Part shown: in pieces, positions 9,527 through 20,107 of the stretch
Position numbering within the stretch: position 1 is the stretch's first letter
How the letters are laid out: the number at the start of each line of letters is the position of its first letter
DNA from: Caulobacter sp.
Lineage (GTDB): Bacteria; Pseudomonadota; Alphaproteobacteria; Caulobacterales; Caulobacteraceae
Direction of reading: 5' to 3'
Length of the DNA: 64,000 bases
NCBI GenBank assembly: GCA_016125585.1
Contig: WGLL01000009.1
Span: forward strand, 1 to 64,000
Notes under the pieces: model-generated
The model's input: the letters and a program-made list of their open reading frames with translations, nothing else
The model's database searches: none
What the model was told of the DNA's origin: nothing
Program-made: the position numbers and the translations under genes

Positions 9527-10296
9527 GCCCGGAAGCCCTCGAAGATGACGTTGTCGCAGAAGGGCTCCAGCCGCTCGCCTTCCTCCAGGCTGCGCACGGT
9601 CCAGGCGATGATCGGCATGCCTTGCTTCCGGTAGGCTTCAGCCTTGGCGCTGGGCAGCATTTCGGCGTGCAGGGCCAGGAAGTCCGGCCGGGCGATGGCC
9701 ACATGTTCCAGGTTGGCGAAGCTCTTGCGGATCTCGGGCGACAGATGGGTCACCGCGCCGTCGCTCCAGTCATAGCTGTCCAGCCCGCGCAGGATCTGCG
9801 GATGATGGTCGGCGAACCAGGCGTGGCTGTAGGGATTGAAGCCGATCACGCAGATGGGGCCGTTGTGGTCGAGCAGCACCTCGCTGACCCGCTTTTCCAG
9901 CGGACCGACCTCGCCGAAGGGCGTCTTCAGCTCGATATGCACCAGGGCGCGGTGCCCGACCTCGACCAGGGCCTCGGCCAGGGTCGGAATGGTCTCGTCC
10001 GTGCCGGCCAGGCGCAGGGCCTGTAACTCGGCTAGGGTATGGTCGCGAACCTTGCCTTCGGCGCCGGTCATCCGGTGGAGGCTGTAGTCGTGAAACACCA
10101 CCGCCTCCCCATCAGCGGTGATCTGGACATCCAGCTCGATGCCGTAGCCGCCGGCGCAGGCGGCCTGGAAAGCGGCCAGGCTGTTCTCGGGCGCGCCGCC
10201 CGGCGACCACAGTCCGCGGTGGGCGATCGGCGGGCTGAACAGCAGCTCCCAGGCCTGGCCGAAATCCTCCGGCTTGGGGCGCGGATGGTGTTTCAT
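9523..10296 (-). CDS. Glycerophosphodiester phosphodiesterase family protein
   Basis: IAHRGLWSPGGAPENSLAAFQAACAGGYGIELDVQITADGEAVVFHDYSLHRMT. Confidence 0.9.
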   Translation of the reverse strand: MKHHPRPKPEDFGQAWELLFSPPIAHRGLWSPGGAPENSLAAFQAACAGGYGIELDVQITADGEAVVFHDYSLHRMTGAEGKVRDHTLAELQALRLAGTDETIPTLAEALVEVGHRALVHIELKTPFGEVGPLEKRVSEVLLDHNGPICVIGFNPYSHAWFADHHPQILRGLDSYDWSDGAVTHLSPEIRKSFANLEHVAIARPDFLALHAEMLPSAKAEAYRKQGMPIIAWTVRSLEEGERLEPFCDNVIFEGFRA

Positions 10297-10754
10297 GGCG
10301 CCAGCTCCACGACGGCGTCGACCTCGACGGCGAAGTTGCGGGGCAGGCGATAGACGCCCACGGCGGAACGGACGTGGCGACCGGCCTCGCCGAACACCTC
10401 GACCATCAGGTCGGAACAGCCGTTGACGATGTTGGGAATGTCGTAGAAGTCCGGCCCGGCCTGAACGAAGCCGCCCAGCTTGACCACCCGGACGACCTTG
10501 TCGAGATCACCGGTGGCGGCCTTCATCTGGGCCACCAGATTGATGCCGCACAGCCGGGCGGCGGCGATGGCGGTGTCCACGTCGACATCCTGGCCGACCA
10601 TGCCCTTGATCCCGCCCGAGGCGTCCAGCGACACCTGACCGGAGATATGCAGCAGATTTCCCGACCGGACGAAGGGCACATAGTTGGCGATCGGGGCGAC
10701 CGGGTCGGGCAGGGCGATGCCGGCGGCGGCGAGACGTTGTTCGACGTTTGACAT
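10293..10754 (-). CDS. RidA family protein
   Basis: GNLLHISGQVSLD...RLCGINLVAQMKAATGDLDKVVRVVKLGGFV...RSAVGVYRLPRNFAVEVDAVVEL. Confidence 0.88.
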   Translation of the reverse strand: MSNVEQRLAAAGIALPDPVAPIANYVPFVRSGNLLHISGQVSLDASGGIKGMVGQDVDVDTAIAAARLCGINLVAQMKAATGDLDKVVRVVKLGGFVQAGPDFYDIPNIVNGCSDLMVEVFGEAGRHVRSAVGVYRLPRNFAVEVDAVVELAP

Positions 10755-10814
10755 GGCCAGATACCTAGCCCGCTCCGGCCATCCGGGAAAGCGGACCGCC
10801 GTGCAAAGCGCACG

Positions 10815-10843
10815 AAAAAGCCCGGGTCCTTGCGGGCCCGGGC
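10815..10843 (-). terminator. Rho-independent terminator downstream of the phasin gene
   Basis: Minus strand GCCCGGG-loop-CCCGGGC followed by TTTTT. Confidence 0.75.
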
Positions 10844-10875
10844 GATCTCGACGTCTTGGCCTTTCGGCCGAAGGC

Positions 10876-11310
10876 TTATTTCACCGACTGGATCTTCTCG
10901 ACGGTGGCGGTCACGCGCTCGTTCAGGGGCTTCATGCTGTCCTTTACGGCGGCGGCGACGGTTTCACCCATCTTGCCGATCTCGGCCATGTAAAGCTCCA
11001 TGGCGCTCTTGGCCCAGGTGGTCTGCAGTTCCATGGCTTCCTGAACACTCTTGGCGCCGGACAGGGCCTTGGCGGCCGAGACCTGATCTTCCATGGCCTT
11101 CTTGGAGTAGGCCATGGCCTGGGCGCCCAGCGATTCCGCGCCCTTGGTGGCGGCGGTCACCGAGGCGACGACGGCCTCGAGGTTCTTCTTCGAATGGGCG
11201 TTCATTTCGTTCAGGCCGGCCAGGGACTTCTCGACGGAGTCCTTGAAAGCCTGATTGCCGGCGGTGGTGAACTGCTCGACGGTGGTCTTGAGGGTTTCGG
11301 CGGCGGCCAT
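10876..11310 (-). CDS. Phasin family protein
   Basis: MAAAETLKTTVEQFTTAGNQAFKDSVEKSLAGLNEMNAHSKKNLEAVVASVTAATKGAESLGAQAMAYSKK. Confidence 0.88.
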   Translation of the reverse strand: MAAAETLKTTVEQFTTAGNQAFKDSVEKSLAGLNEMNAHSKKNLEAVVASVTAATKGAESLGAQAMAYSKKAMEDQVSAAKALSGAKSVQEAMELQTTWAKSAMELYMAEIGKMGETVAAAVKDSMKPLNERVTATVEKIQSVK

Positions 11311-11393
11311 GGGAAGGCTCCTTGAAGGGCTTGGGCTCGGATCGTGGGGGTCGACTACCGGGGGAGGATCGACGCAACGGGGTTCTCTCATGT

Positions 11394-11431
11394 TGCAGTG
11401 CAGCAGTCAAGAAATTTGTGCAGTGCACAAA
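11394..11431. promoter_or_regulatory. Two TGCAGTGCA palindromes upstream of the phasin gene; candidate PhaR-type operator
   Basis: TGCAGTGCA at 11394-11402 and the 17-bp palindrome TTTGTGCAGTGCACAAA at 11415-11431, same core 25 bp apart; operator role is inference. Confidence 0.45.
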
Positions 11432-11590
11432 AGTGTCAAATCTCGCGGAAAGCGCCCGGATCGGCGCAATTGCGGCCAATTCGCTCAAGAGGTGTTTACT
11501 TTGGCGTAAGCCGGGATGGTGCATGTTAGGGTGCCCGTCGCCTCTACAGCCGAGGCGGCCTAACCCATTGAATTTTACGACGGACGCAGC

Positions 11591-12949
11591 ATGTTCCAGC
11601 CCGCCCGACGCGTCGTTTTCGCCGCCCTTGCCGTCCTGGCGATGGTTGTCGCGCCAATGATGAGCGGCCTGGCCCAGGCGCAGGTTCCCTACGCCCAGCT
11701 TCAGGCGGCGATGCGACCCAACCCGGCGGACCAGCCCAAATATGCGGCGGTGGTCGTCGACGCCAACACCGGCGAGGTGCTCTACGCCAAGCGGGCCGAC
11801 AGCCAGCGCTATCCGGCGTCGATCACCAAGGTCATGACCCTCTACCTGGCCTTCGAGGCCTTGTCGGAAGGGCGGATGAAGCCGACCGACCTGATCACCG
11901 TTTCGGCGAAGGCGTCCAAGCAGCCGCCGACCAAGCTGGGCATGACCGCAGGCGACGTGATCACCGTCGACGATGCGATGAAGGCCATCGCGGTCAAGTC
12001 GGCCAATGACATGGCCGTCGCCCTGGCCGAACACATGGCCGGCGGTTCGGAGGAGAAGTTCGCCGCCCTGATGACCCTGCGGGCCCAGGAGCTGGGGATG
12101 CTCAACACCCGCTTCGTCAACGCCTCGGGCCTGCCTGACAGCCGCCAGGTCTCGACCGCGCGCGACATCGCCATCCTGTCCCGCGCCGTGATGCGGGACT
12201 ATCCGCAGTACTACAACCTCTTCAACCTGCGCACCTTCACCTACCGCGGCGTCAGCATGAACAACCACAACCGGCTGCTGTTCCGCATGGACGGGGTCGA
12301 TGGCCTGAAGACCGGCTACACCAACGCCTCAGGCTACAACCTCGCCGCCTCCGGCGTGCGCGACGGCCGTCGACTGATCGTGGTGATGCTCGGGGGAACG
12401 TCCAACGCGGCCCGCGACAACCATGTGCAGTATCTGCTCAACACCGGATGGGACGTGCTGCGACGCCGCCAGCAGGGCGAACCCATCCTCGTCGCCCAGA
12501 GCATGTTCGAGCCGCCTGAGCCGGACGCGACGCAGTTCGCTTCGCTGGAGCAAGGCGACGCCGAGTTGCCGCAGGCGTCTTTCGTCAACGGTCCCGGTCC
12601 CGCGGCCGCCTCGTTTCAGGTCGCCAGTTCCATGACGCCTGTCGCTGATCCGCCCGCCAAGGCCAAGGCGCCGCCCGCCCGCAAGCCCCCCGCCCCGAAG
12701 AAGCCCAAGGGCCAGTGGACCGCCCAGGTCGGCGCCTTCAAGAGCAAGGACCAGGCGAAGACCCAGCTGGTCACCATTCGCAAGCGGTTCGGCCAGGTTC
12801 TGGACGACGCCGAGGGCGTGATCGGCGACCGGGTTGGCGGCTTCTTCAGGGTGCAGTTCACCGGCCTGACCGCCGACGGCGCCCGGGCCGCCTGCAAGGC
12901 CCTCAGCGCCAAGCGTCAGACCTGCATGGTCGTGGCGCCGGGTCGGTGA
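11591..12949 (+). CDS. D-alanyl-D-alanine carboxypeptidase with C-terminal SPOR domain
   Basis: SITKVMTLYLAFEAL (SxxK), SANDMAVALAEH (SxN), DGLKTGYTNASGYN (KTG); C-terminal WTAQVGAFKSKDQAKTQL SPOR-like. Confidence 0.9.
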   Translation: MFQPARRVVFAALAVLAMVVAPMMSGLAQAQVPYAQLQAAMRPNPADQPKYAAVVVDANTGEVLYAKRADSQRYPASITKVMTLYLAFEALSEGRMKPTDLITVSAKASKQPPTKLGMTAGDVITVDDAMKAIAVKSANDMAVALAEHMAGGSEEKFAALMTLRAQELGMLNTRFVNASGLPDSRQVSTARDIAILSRAVMRDYPQYYNLFNLRTFTYRGVSMNNHNRLLFRMDGVDGLKTGYTNASGYNLAASGVRDGRRLIVVMLGGTSNAARDNHVQYLLNTGWDVLRRRQQGEPILVAQSMFEPPEPDATQFASLEQGDAELPQASFVNGPGPAAASFQVASSMTPVADPPAKAKAPPARKPPAPKKPKGQWTAQVGAFKSKDQAKTQLVTIRKRFGQVLDDAEGVIGDRVGGFFRVQFTGLTADGARAACKALSAKRQTCMVVAPGR

Positions 12950-13899
12950 ATCTCGCGCCGGCCGCTTCGGGCTATCTGGAGTTTCTGGCAACCGAGCATC
13001 GGTTCGCGATCATCTCACTGGCGGCGATTGTCACGCTGCTTGGAGCCTTAAGTGTTTTGGCTTGGCGGGCGCCGCCTCGACGACACCCCTATTTCACCTT
13101 CGACCTTCGCCATAAGGTCTATCTCTACTGGTCAGTGACCGCGCTTGCGGTGATCGCGAGCGCCCTGGTCTCCTTTGCCGGCGCCAGACTGATCTGGGTT
13201 ATCGGCGTCGTCCTGATCGAGCTTGTTAATCGCTCCAACCTTCTCGGCAGAATGGGCTTTGATGAAAGGCCGGCGTCCCCTGGCTGGAGCCTCGTCGGCC
13301 GGCTGGCCCCGGTCCTGCTGGTGGCTGTTGCGGGCGTTACGATGCTGGCCACCAGCTATCACAGCTATCAGGTCTGGGCGCCGCTGGAGGCGCAGGCCCG
13401 GCAAGAGCTGGCCGAGAGGACCCGGTTGGCGGCGGGCGGTGGCTATCCACTCGACCCGAAGCGGGCGATAGCAAAGATCATGTTGGCGGAACCAGGAGAT
13501 ACCAGCGATCCTCCAGGATGGGCGCCCTGGCCGCCCTTTCCCTCCGTGGCCCACGCCTGCCACAGACTGGACTACTGGGATCGGGAATGGCGCGTCTGCA
13601 GCAATGACGAGAACCAGACCCGCCTCGTGGAGGTGACTCTCGAACCCCTGGCCACGGCCGACCAGCGCGCCGTGCTGCGCGACGCCCTGCGGCTGATGAT
13701 GTGGGTGATCGATCGCGACGCCTCGGAGGCCGTGAAAGCCGCGGCGCTCGCCCGACTTGACGCTGTTCGCGCCGCGGAGACCGACATCCCGTTTGGGGAT
13801 GTGGTTTTGCATGTTCGGGTCGAACAGAACTATCGATACGTCATCCAGGCCCCGGCGCCGGGCAAGCCGATCCCAGATAGCGCCGCCATCAGCTTCTGA
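12946..13899 (+). CDS. Hypothetical membrane protein
   Basis: GTG at 12946 overlapping the upstream stop; three or more hydrophobic segments followed by a soluble C-terminal domain; no family recognised. Confidence 0.5.
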   Translation: MNLAPAASGYLEFLATEHRFAIISLAAIVTLLGALSVLAWRAPPRRHPYFTFDLRHKVYLYWSVTALAVIASALVSFAGARLIWVIGVVLIELVNRSNLLGRMGFDERPASPGWSLVGRLAPVLLVAVAGVTMLATSYHSYQVWAPLEAQARQELAERTRLAAGGGYPLDPKRAIAKIMLAEPGDTSDPPGWAPWPPFPSVAHACHRLDYWDREWRVCSNDENQTRLVEVTLEPLATADQRAVLRDALRLMMWVIDRDASEAVKAAALARLDAVRAAETDIPFGDVVLHVRVEQNYRYVIQAPAPGKPIPDSAAISF

Positions 13900-13950
13900 T
13901 AACCTGATGCTTGGCCCCACGCGGGCGAGTCCAGCCGTCGGGTGGCCAGC

Positions 13951-15207
13951 ATGCAACGTATCCTCATTGGCGCAGGCGGCATCCTCCTGATCCTCGCCGT
14001 CGCCCTGCTGCTGTCGCGCGGCCGGCGGCGGATCAATCTTCGCGTGGTGATCAGCGCCTTTCTGCTGCAGGCGGCGATGGCGGTGTTCGTCCTCTATCTG
14101 CCGTTCGGCCGCGCGGTAATGGCCGGGGCCGCCAGCGGCGTCGAGAGTCTGCTGGGCTACAGCAAGGTCGGGATCGAGATGGTCTTCGGCGGTCTGACCC
14201 AGGTGAACGGCGTGGCCAGCTTCGCTATCAACATCCTGCCGATCATCATCTTCTTCAGCGCCCTGGTCTCGATCCTCTACTACCTGGGAATCATGCAGCT
14301 GGTGGTGAAGTGGGGCGGGGGCGCCCTGCGCTGGATCCTTGGCGTCGACCGGGTCGAGGGCCTCTATGCCGCGGCCAATGTGCTGGTCGGCCAATCCGAG
14401 TCACCGCTGGTCGTGCGCCGCTATCTTCGCGGCCTGACCGACGCCCAGATCTTCGCCCTGATGGTCACCGGCATGGCCGGGGTCGCGGGCTCCATCCTCG
14501 CCGCCTACGCCTCGATGGGGGCGGACCTGCGCTATCTGCTCGCCGCGGCCTTCATGTCCGCGCCGGGCGGTCTGTTGATGGCTAAGCTGATCCTGCCGGA
14601 TGAAAAGGCCGCGCCGGCCGCCGAAGCCGATGAAGAGGTTCAGGCCATCGCCGCCAGTGCACCCGAGCCGGAGGAAGAAGAGCGGGCGACCAACATCATC
14701 ATGGCCGCCTTCAACGGCGCCCAGGATGGCGTTCAACTGGCCGTGGCCGTCGGCGCCATGCTCATCGTCTTCGTCGCCCTGATCGCCTTGGCCAACGGCA
14801 TCCTTGGCGGAATCGGCGGCCTCTTCGGCCATCCGGACCTCAGTTTCCAGCAGATCCTCGGCTACATCTTCGCCCCGGTGATGTTCATGCTGAACATTCC
14901 CTGGGACGAGGCGTTCAAGGCCGGCGAACTGTTCGGCGAAAAGCTGATCCTCAACGAATTCGTCGCCTACCTCCACTACGGCGAGGCCCGCGCCGGCCTG
15001 TCGCCCCACACCCAGGCGGTCGTCACTTTCGCTCTCTGCGGCTTCGCCAACATCAGCTCCATCGCCATCCAGATGGGGGTGCTCGGTGGCCTGATCCCCG
15101 AAAAGCGGCCCCTGATCGCCCGCTACGGTCTGCTGGCCGTGGCCGCCGGCTCCCTGGCCAATCTGATGAGCGCCGCCATGGCGGGTCTGCTTCTGCCGAT
15201 GGGGTAG
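13951..15207 (+). CDS. Concentrative nucleoside transporter (NupC/CNT family)
   Basis: VLVGQSESPLVVRRYL, MTGMAGVAGSILAAYASMG, EKLILNEFVAYLHY. Confidence 0.88.
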   Translation: MQRILIGAGGILLILAVALLLSRGRRRINLRVVISAFLLQAAMAVFVLYLPFGRAVMAGAASGVESLLGYSKVGIEMVFGGLTQVNGVASFAINILPIIIFFSALVSILYYLGIMQLVVKWGGGALRWILGVDRVEGLYAAANVLVGQSESPLVVRRYLRGLTDAQIFALMVTGMAGVAGSILAAYASMGADLRYLLAAAFMSAPGGLLMAKLILPDEKAAPAAEADEEVQAIAASAPEPEEEERATNIIMAAFNGAQDGVQLAVAVGAMLIVFVALIALANGILGGIGGLFGHPDLSFQQILGYIFAPVMFMLNIPWDEAFKAGELFGEKLILNEFVAYLHYGEARAGLSPHTQAVVTFALCGFANISSIAIQMGVLGGLIPEKRPLIARYGLLAVAAGSLANLMSAAMAGLLLPMG

Positions 15208-15216
15208 GGGCGGAGC

Positions 15217-16068
15217 CTACTCCGGCAGCAGACCCAAGCGCTTGCCGACGATCCGGTCCATCGTTCGACGCGGCAGGATCTCGCTCATCAGCACCTGCAC
15301 CGGATCGGGCGTCACCGTGTAGCGGACCTTGGGTCTGGCTGTGGTCAGGGCCTTGTGGATCGCCCGGCCGATGGCTTCCGGCGGCAGACCCTTGGGGCCG
15401 TTCTGCATCATGAAGGCGCGCAGCCGATCCAGGGCCGGGCCGTAGGCGCTGCCGGCATAGGGTGAGACGTCGACCTCCTCGGCCTTGCTCCAGATCGGCG
15501 TGGCCACGGCCCCCGGGGCGACGACGACCACGTCGATCCCGAACAGCTGCAGCTCGCGGCGCAGACTTTCGGAAATGGCTTCCACCGCGAACTTCGAGGC
15601 GTTGTAGGGGGCCATGAACGGCATGGCGTTGCGGCCGCCGACGGAACTGATGTTGACGATGCGTCCCGGCGTGCCGGTGGTCCCCGGATCGGCGGCCAGC
15701 AGCGGCGCGAAGGCCTGGCTGGTGATCACCAGCCCGGTGACATTGACGTCCATCTGCTGGCGGAAATCCTCGATCGGCAGCATCAGTAGCGGCCCGGCGA
15801 CAGCGATGCCGGCGTTGTTGACCAGCCCCGCCAGAGTCTCGCCCTTCAGCGCCTCCCGCACTGTCGCCACCGACTGTTTGACGGCGGCCTCGTCGGTCAC
15901 GTCGAAGATCAGGGGGGTGAAGCCGTCGCCGAATTCCTGCTTCAGCCGGTCGGCGTCGGCCGGTTTGCGGACGCTGCCGAAGACGTGGAATCCCTTCTCC
16001 GTAAGGACCTTCACGGCGCCCCAGCCGATTCCGGTCGAGACCCCGGTGACGACGATGCTGCGTTTCAT
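15217..16068 (-). CDS. SDR family oxidoreductase
   Basis: VVTGVSTGIGWGAVK, NNAGIAVAGPL, PYNASKFAVEAISESLRREL. Confidence 0.88.
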   Translation of the reverse strand: MKRSIVVTGVSTGIGWGAVKVLTEKGFHVFGSVRKPADADRLKQEFGDGFTPLIFDVTDEAAVKQSVATVREALKGETLAGLVNNAGIAVAGPLLMLPIEDFRQQMDVNVTGLVITSQAFAPLLAADPGTTGTPGRIVNISSVGGRNAMPFMAPYNASKFAVEAISESLRRELQLFGIDVVVVAPGAVATPIWSKAEEVDVSPYAGSAYGPALDRLRAFMMQNGPKGLPPEAIGRAIHKALTTARPKVRYTVTPDPVQVLMSEILPRRTMDRIVGKRLGLLPE

Positions 16069-16138
16069 GAGTCTGCCCCTCAACTGAACCCTGATCACTG
16101 ACTTGGGCTCGGGGCGGGGGGATCACAAGAGTGGGCAG

Positions 16139-16171
16139 AAAAAAGGCCGGGGGAGTGAGCTCCGCCCGGCC
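16139..16171 (-). terminator. Rho-independent terminator downstream of clpA
   Basis: Minus strand GGCCGGG...CCCGGCC stem followed by TTTTTT. Confidence 0.7.
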
Positions 16172-16194
16172 TGTTCTCCTGGTCGCCGCCTGGC

Positions 16195-18516
16195 CTATTC
16201 GGCCAGCGCGGGCTCCTCGATCTCCGGCGCGCCGGGCTCTCTCGGTTCCGGCTCGTCGATATCGAAGTCGAAGGCGATCTTGCCGTCCTTGAGCACCACC
16301 TTGACGTGGCCGCCCTTGGCCAGCTTGCCGAACAGGATGTCGTCGGCCAGCGGCTTCTTGATGTGCTCCTGGATGACCCGGGCCAGAGGCCGGGCGCCGT
16401 AGAGCTCGTCGAAGCCGTTCTCGGCCAGCCAGTCGGCGGCCTCGTCGCTGGTCTCGATGGTGATGTTGCGATCGGCCAACTGGGCTTCCAGCTGCAGAAC
16501 GAACTTCTGGACCACCTGGCGGATGATGTCCTTGGTCAGCGGCTTGAAGGCCACCACGGCGTCGAGGCGGTTGCGGAATTCGGGGGTGAACAGCCGCTTC
16601 AGCGCCGCCTCTTCCTCACCCTCGACCTTGCCGCGGCCAAAGCCGATCGACTGGCGCTGGGCGTCGGAGGCGCCGGCGTTGGTGGTCATGATCAGCACCA
16701 CATTGCGGAAGTCGACCTTCTTGCCGTTGGCGTCGGTCAGCACCCCGTGGTCCATCACCTGCAGCAGGATGTTGTAGACGTCCTGGTGCGCCTTCTCGAT
16801 CTCGTCGAGCAGCACCACCGCGTGGGGATGCTGGTCGACCGCATCGGTCAGCTGGCCGCCCTGGTCGTAGCCGACATAGCCGGGAGGGGCCCCGATCAGG
16901 CGGCTGACGGTGTGGCGCTCCATGTACTCGCTCATGTCGAAGCGCAGCAGCTCGATGCCGAGCGTCTGGGCCAGCTGACGCGCAGCCTCGGTCTTGCCGA
17001 CCCCGGTCGGGCCGCTGAACAGATAGCTGCCGATCGGCTTGTTGGCGTCGCGCAGACCGGCCCGGGCCATCTTCATGGCCGAGGACAGCTGGGCGATGGC
17101 CTCGTCCTGGCCGAACACCGCGTGCTTCAGATCCTCCTCGAGCTGCTTCAGCGCCTCGGTATCGGTCTTGGACACCGACTTGGGAGGAATGCGGGCGATC
17201 TTGGCGATCACCGCCTCGATTTCCTTGACGCCAATGGTCTTCTTGCGCCGCGACTCCGGCAGCAGCATCTGACCGGCCCCGGCCTCGTCGATCACGTCGA
17301 TCGCCTTGTCCGGCAGCTTGCGGTCGGTGATGTAGCGGGCCGAGAGGTCCACCGCCGTCTTGATGGCGTCGTTGGTGTACTTCAGCTTGTGGAACTCTTC
17401 GTAGTAGGTCTTCAGGCCCTTGAGGATCTTGATGGTGTCGCTGATCGTCGGCTCGTTGACGTCGATCTTCTGGAACCGGCGCACCAGGGCGCGATCCTTC
17501 TCGAAGTGCTGGCGGAATTCCTTGTAGGTGGTCGAGCCCATGCAGCGCAGCGTGCCGCTGGCCAGGGCCGGCTTGAGCAGGTTGGAGGCGTCCATCGCCC
17601 CGCCGCTGGTCGCGCCGGCGCCGATGACCGTGTGGATCTCGTCGATGAACAGGATGGCGTTGGCGTGGGTCTCCAACTCCTTGATCACCTGCTTGATCCG
17701 CTCCTCGAAGTCGCCGCGGTAGCGGGTGCCCGCCAGCAGCGAGCCCATGTCGAGGGAGAAGATGGTGGCGCCCTCGAGAACTTCCGGCACTTCGTGGTTG
17801 ATGATCTTGCGGGCCAGGCCCTCGGCGATGGCGGTCTTGCCGACGCCGGGATCGCCGACCAGCAGCGGGTTGTTCTTGGTCCGCCGGCACAGGATCTGGA
17901 TGCAGCGCTCGACCTCGGCCATGCGGCCGATCAGCGGATCGACCTTACCGGCCCGCGCCTTCTCGTTGAGATTGACGCAATAGGCCTCCAGGGCCTCGCC
18001 GCCGGTCTTGGCGTTGGGCTTGCCGTCCTCGTCTTCCGGCGAGGCGCCCTTGACGTTCTTGGGCTCGGACGCCCCCGCCTTCTTGGCGATGCCGTGGGCG
18101 ATGTAGTTGACCGCGTCGTAGCGGGTCATGTCCTGCTCCTGCAGGAAATAGGCGGCGTGGCTTTCCCGCTCGCTGAACACCGCCACCAGCACATTGGCCC
18201 CGGTGACGTCGTCACGGCCCGACGACTGGACGTGGATCACGGCGCGCTGGATCACCCGCTGGAAGCCGGCGGTCGGCTTGGCGTCCTCGCCGTCCTCGAC
18301 GATCAGGGCCTTCAGTTCGGTGTCGATGTAGTTGACGAGAGTCTTCTTCAACTCCGGCAGGTTCACATCGCAGGCGGTCATCACACCCGCCGCATCCTCG
18401 TCGTCGGCGAGGGAGAGCAGCAGGTGCTCAAGGGTCGCATACTCGTGCTTTCGCTGGTTGGCGAACGCCACGGCGCGATGGAGGGTCTCTTCGAGATTGC
18501 GCGAAAACGAGGGCAA
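16195..18516 (-). CDS. clpA: ATP-dependent Clp protease ATP-binding subunit ClpA
   Basis: 773 aa; two AAA modules ([30 protein letters not shown]), Clp N-domain, directly downstream of clpS. Confidence 0.95.
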   Translation of the reverse strand: MPSFSRNLEETLHRAVAFANQRKHEYATLEHLLLSLADDEDAAGVMTACDVNLPELKKTLVNYIDTELKALIVEDGEDAKPTAGFQRVIQRAVIHVQSSGRDDVTGANVLVAVFSERESHAAYFLQEQDMTRYDAVNYIAHGIAKKAGASEPKNVKGASPEDEDGKPNAKTGGEALEAYCVNLNEKARAGKVDPLIGRMAEVERCIQILCRRTKNNPLLVGDPGVGKTAIAEGLARKIINHEVPEVLEGATIFSLDMGSLLAGTRYRGDFEERIKQVIKELETHANAILFIDEIHTVIGAGATSGGAMDASNLLKPALASGTLRCMGSTTYKEFRQHFEKDRALVRRFQKIDVNEPTISDTIKILKGLKTYYEEFHKLKYTNDAIKTAVDLSARYITDRKLPDKAIDVIDEAGAGQMLLPESRRKKTIGVKEIEAVIAKIARIPPKSVSKTDTEALKQLEEDLKHAVFGQDEAIAQLSSAMKMARAGLRDANKPIGSYLFSGPTGVGKTEAARQLAQTLGIELLRFDMSEYMERHTVSRLIGAPPGYVGYDQGGQLTDAVDQHPHAVVLLDEIEKAHQDVYNILLQVMDHGVLTDANGKKVDFRNVVLIMTTNAGASDAQRQSIGFGRGKVEGEEEAALKRLFTPEFRNRLDAVVAFKPLTKDIIRQVVQKFVLQLEAQLADRNITIETSDEAADWLAENGFDELYGARPLARVIQEHIKKPLADDILFGKLAKGGHVKVVLKDGKIAFDFDIDEPEPREPGAPEIEEPALAE

Positions 18517-18526
18517 TGTGGGCTCC

Positions 18527-18862
18527 TCAATCCTTTTCCATAGTGCACTGCAACGGGTGCTGGTGCCGGTGAGCGGCGTCGGTCACCTGGGCCACCTTGG
18601 TCTCGGCGACCTCGTAGGTGAAGACCCCGCAGACCCCAACGCCATTCTGGTGCACGTGAAGCATGATCCTCGTCGCATCTTCGCGCGATTTGTTGAAAAA
18701 ACGCTCAAGCACGTAAACCACGAACTCCATCGGCGTGTAGTCGTCGTTCAGGATCAGCACGCGATACAGCGAGGGCTTTGCGGTCTTGGCCCTGGTCTGG
18801 GTGACCACGCCCGTTCCCGCGCCGCCCTGGCCCGCGCCAGTTCCTGATTTCCGTTCCGCCAT
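18527..18862 (-). CDS. clpS: ATP-dependent Clp protease adaptor ClpS
   Basis: [60 protein letters not shown]. Confidence 0.95.
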   Translation of the reverse strand: MAERKSGTGAGQGGAGTGVVTQTRAKTAKPSLYRVLILNDDYTPMEFVVYVLERFFNKSREDATRIMLHVHQNGVGVCGVFTYEVAETKVAQVTDAAHRHQHPLQCTMEKD

Positions 18863-18971
18863 GCCGACCTTTGATACCCGTAGCGACGGTCCGCGACGCG
18901 GCCGCCATTCTTGTCAATTAGATATGGAAACATCGGCGCTTTGGAAGGGGGCTGATGGCCGCGCCGATGCT

Positions 18972-20038
18972 TTAGGGGCTGACAGCCTGTTCTCCGAGCC
19001 ATTCCACCCAGGCGCCGTGCGGGTGAACATTGGCCAGGTGATAGTTCTGTCCGTCCGGCCATATGGTGAGCCGCACCGCCATTGGAAACCCCTCCTGTGA
19101 CGGGTCGGGCTCCATCCGCAGCCAGGCAAACGGCGCGGCCGCGGTCGCCGCGGAGGCCGCCGTGTGGATGGCCTCGCTCACGGTCTTTTGAGTCTCGCGC
19201 GGCATGTACTGCCACATCACCGAATGGAACAGCACGGTCGCCCGTCCCTCGGAGGGGGCGAGCCGCGACTCGGTCCAGGCCCCGGCGTCGGCCGCCTCCA
19301 CCGTCGCCGGCGTCGACCGGGCGATGGCGATGGCGCCGCGCAATCGGGCCAGCCGCGCCGGCTGGTCGGCCCAGACATAGGCCTGCAGCCGCAGCGCTGT
19401 GTCGTCGTCGTTCACGTCCAGGGGCGCCTGATCGCAGGCCGCCCGCGAGACCACCGTCACCGCCGGGGTCAGGGCCGGCGCCGGGCCGCGCCAGTCCGTC
19501 GAAGCTGAACGGGGGAGGCGGCGTCGCCCCACCGCCTGCCGCCGAAATCATGGCCATAGCGGTCCCACCTCAGGTTCAGCCCGGCGCTGGCGCCGATCTC
19601 CAGCAGGCTCAACGGCAATCCGGTGCGCGCCGCGACCATCAGGAAACCCGGCGCCAGGCACAGGGACCGGCCGACTTCATTGGTTTGCGGCGGCGAGGTC
19701 ATGAAGGCGGCGACCTGATCGCGATGGGCTTCAAGGACCGATCGCGCGGCGGGGATCAGGGCTTGCCAGTCGGTTTCCCCGGACGTCGCCGGATAGAGCC
19801 TCGCCAGGGCGGGCGCCGCGCCGGTCAGGGTCAGATGATGCAGGGCCGCAAGCAGGCGCAGGGGTGTCGCATCGCGGATATGCGCGCCGGCCTCAAGGCC
19901 GGTCCAGCCCGAGAACAGATCGTCGAGGGCGCCCAGATGGCCGTCGGCGGCCGCCCGCAGCACCGTGGCCGAGAAGGCCGAGCCCAGGGTGTCACACTGC
20001 TCCGCCTGCCAGCGCAGGGCCTGTCTTGTCGCATCCAT
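18972..20038 (-). pseudogene. DUF2332 family protein split by an apparent -1 frameshift near 19501-19505
   Basis: ORF 19469..20038 ends productively at ...GGRRWGDAASPVQL and the downstream half continues in another frame as STDWRGPAPALTPAVTVVSRAACDQAPLDVNDDD... (ORF 18972..19532). Confidence 0.75.
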
Positions 20039-20107
20039 GGCGTCAGACTAGTCGGCGGCATCGCGCCGTATAGCTTGACCCGTTCGATCAACCCCTTCGA
20101 CCCTGCC

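Noticed and set aside
18548-18563. TAGTGCACTGCAAC, resembling the phasin-upstream palindrome
   Set aside because: Lies inside the 3' coding end of clpS; only a half match, likely chance.
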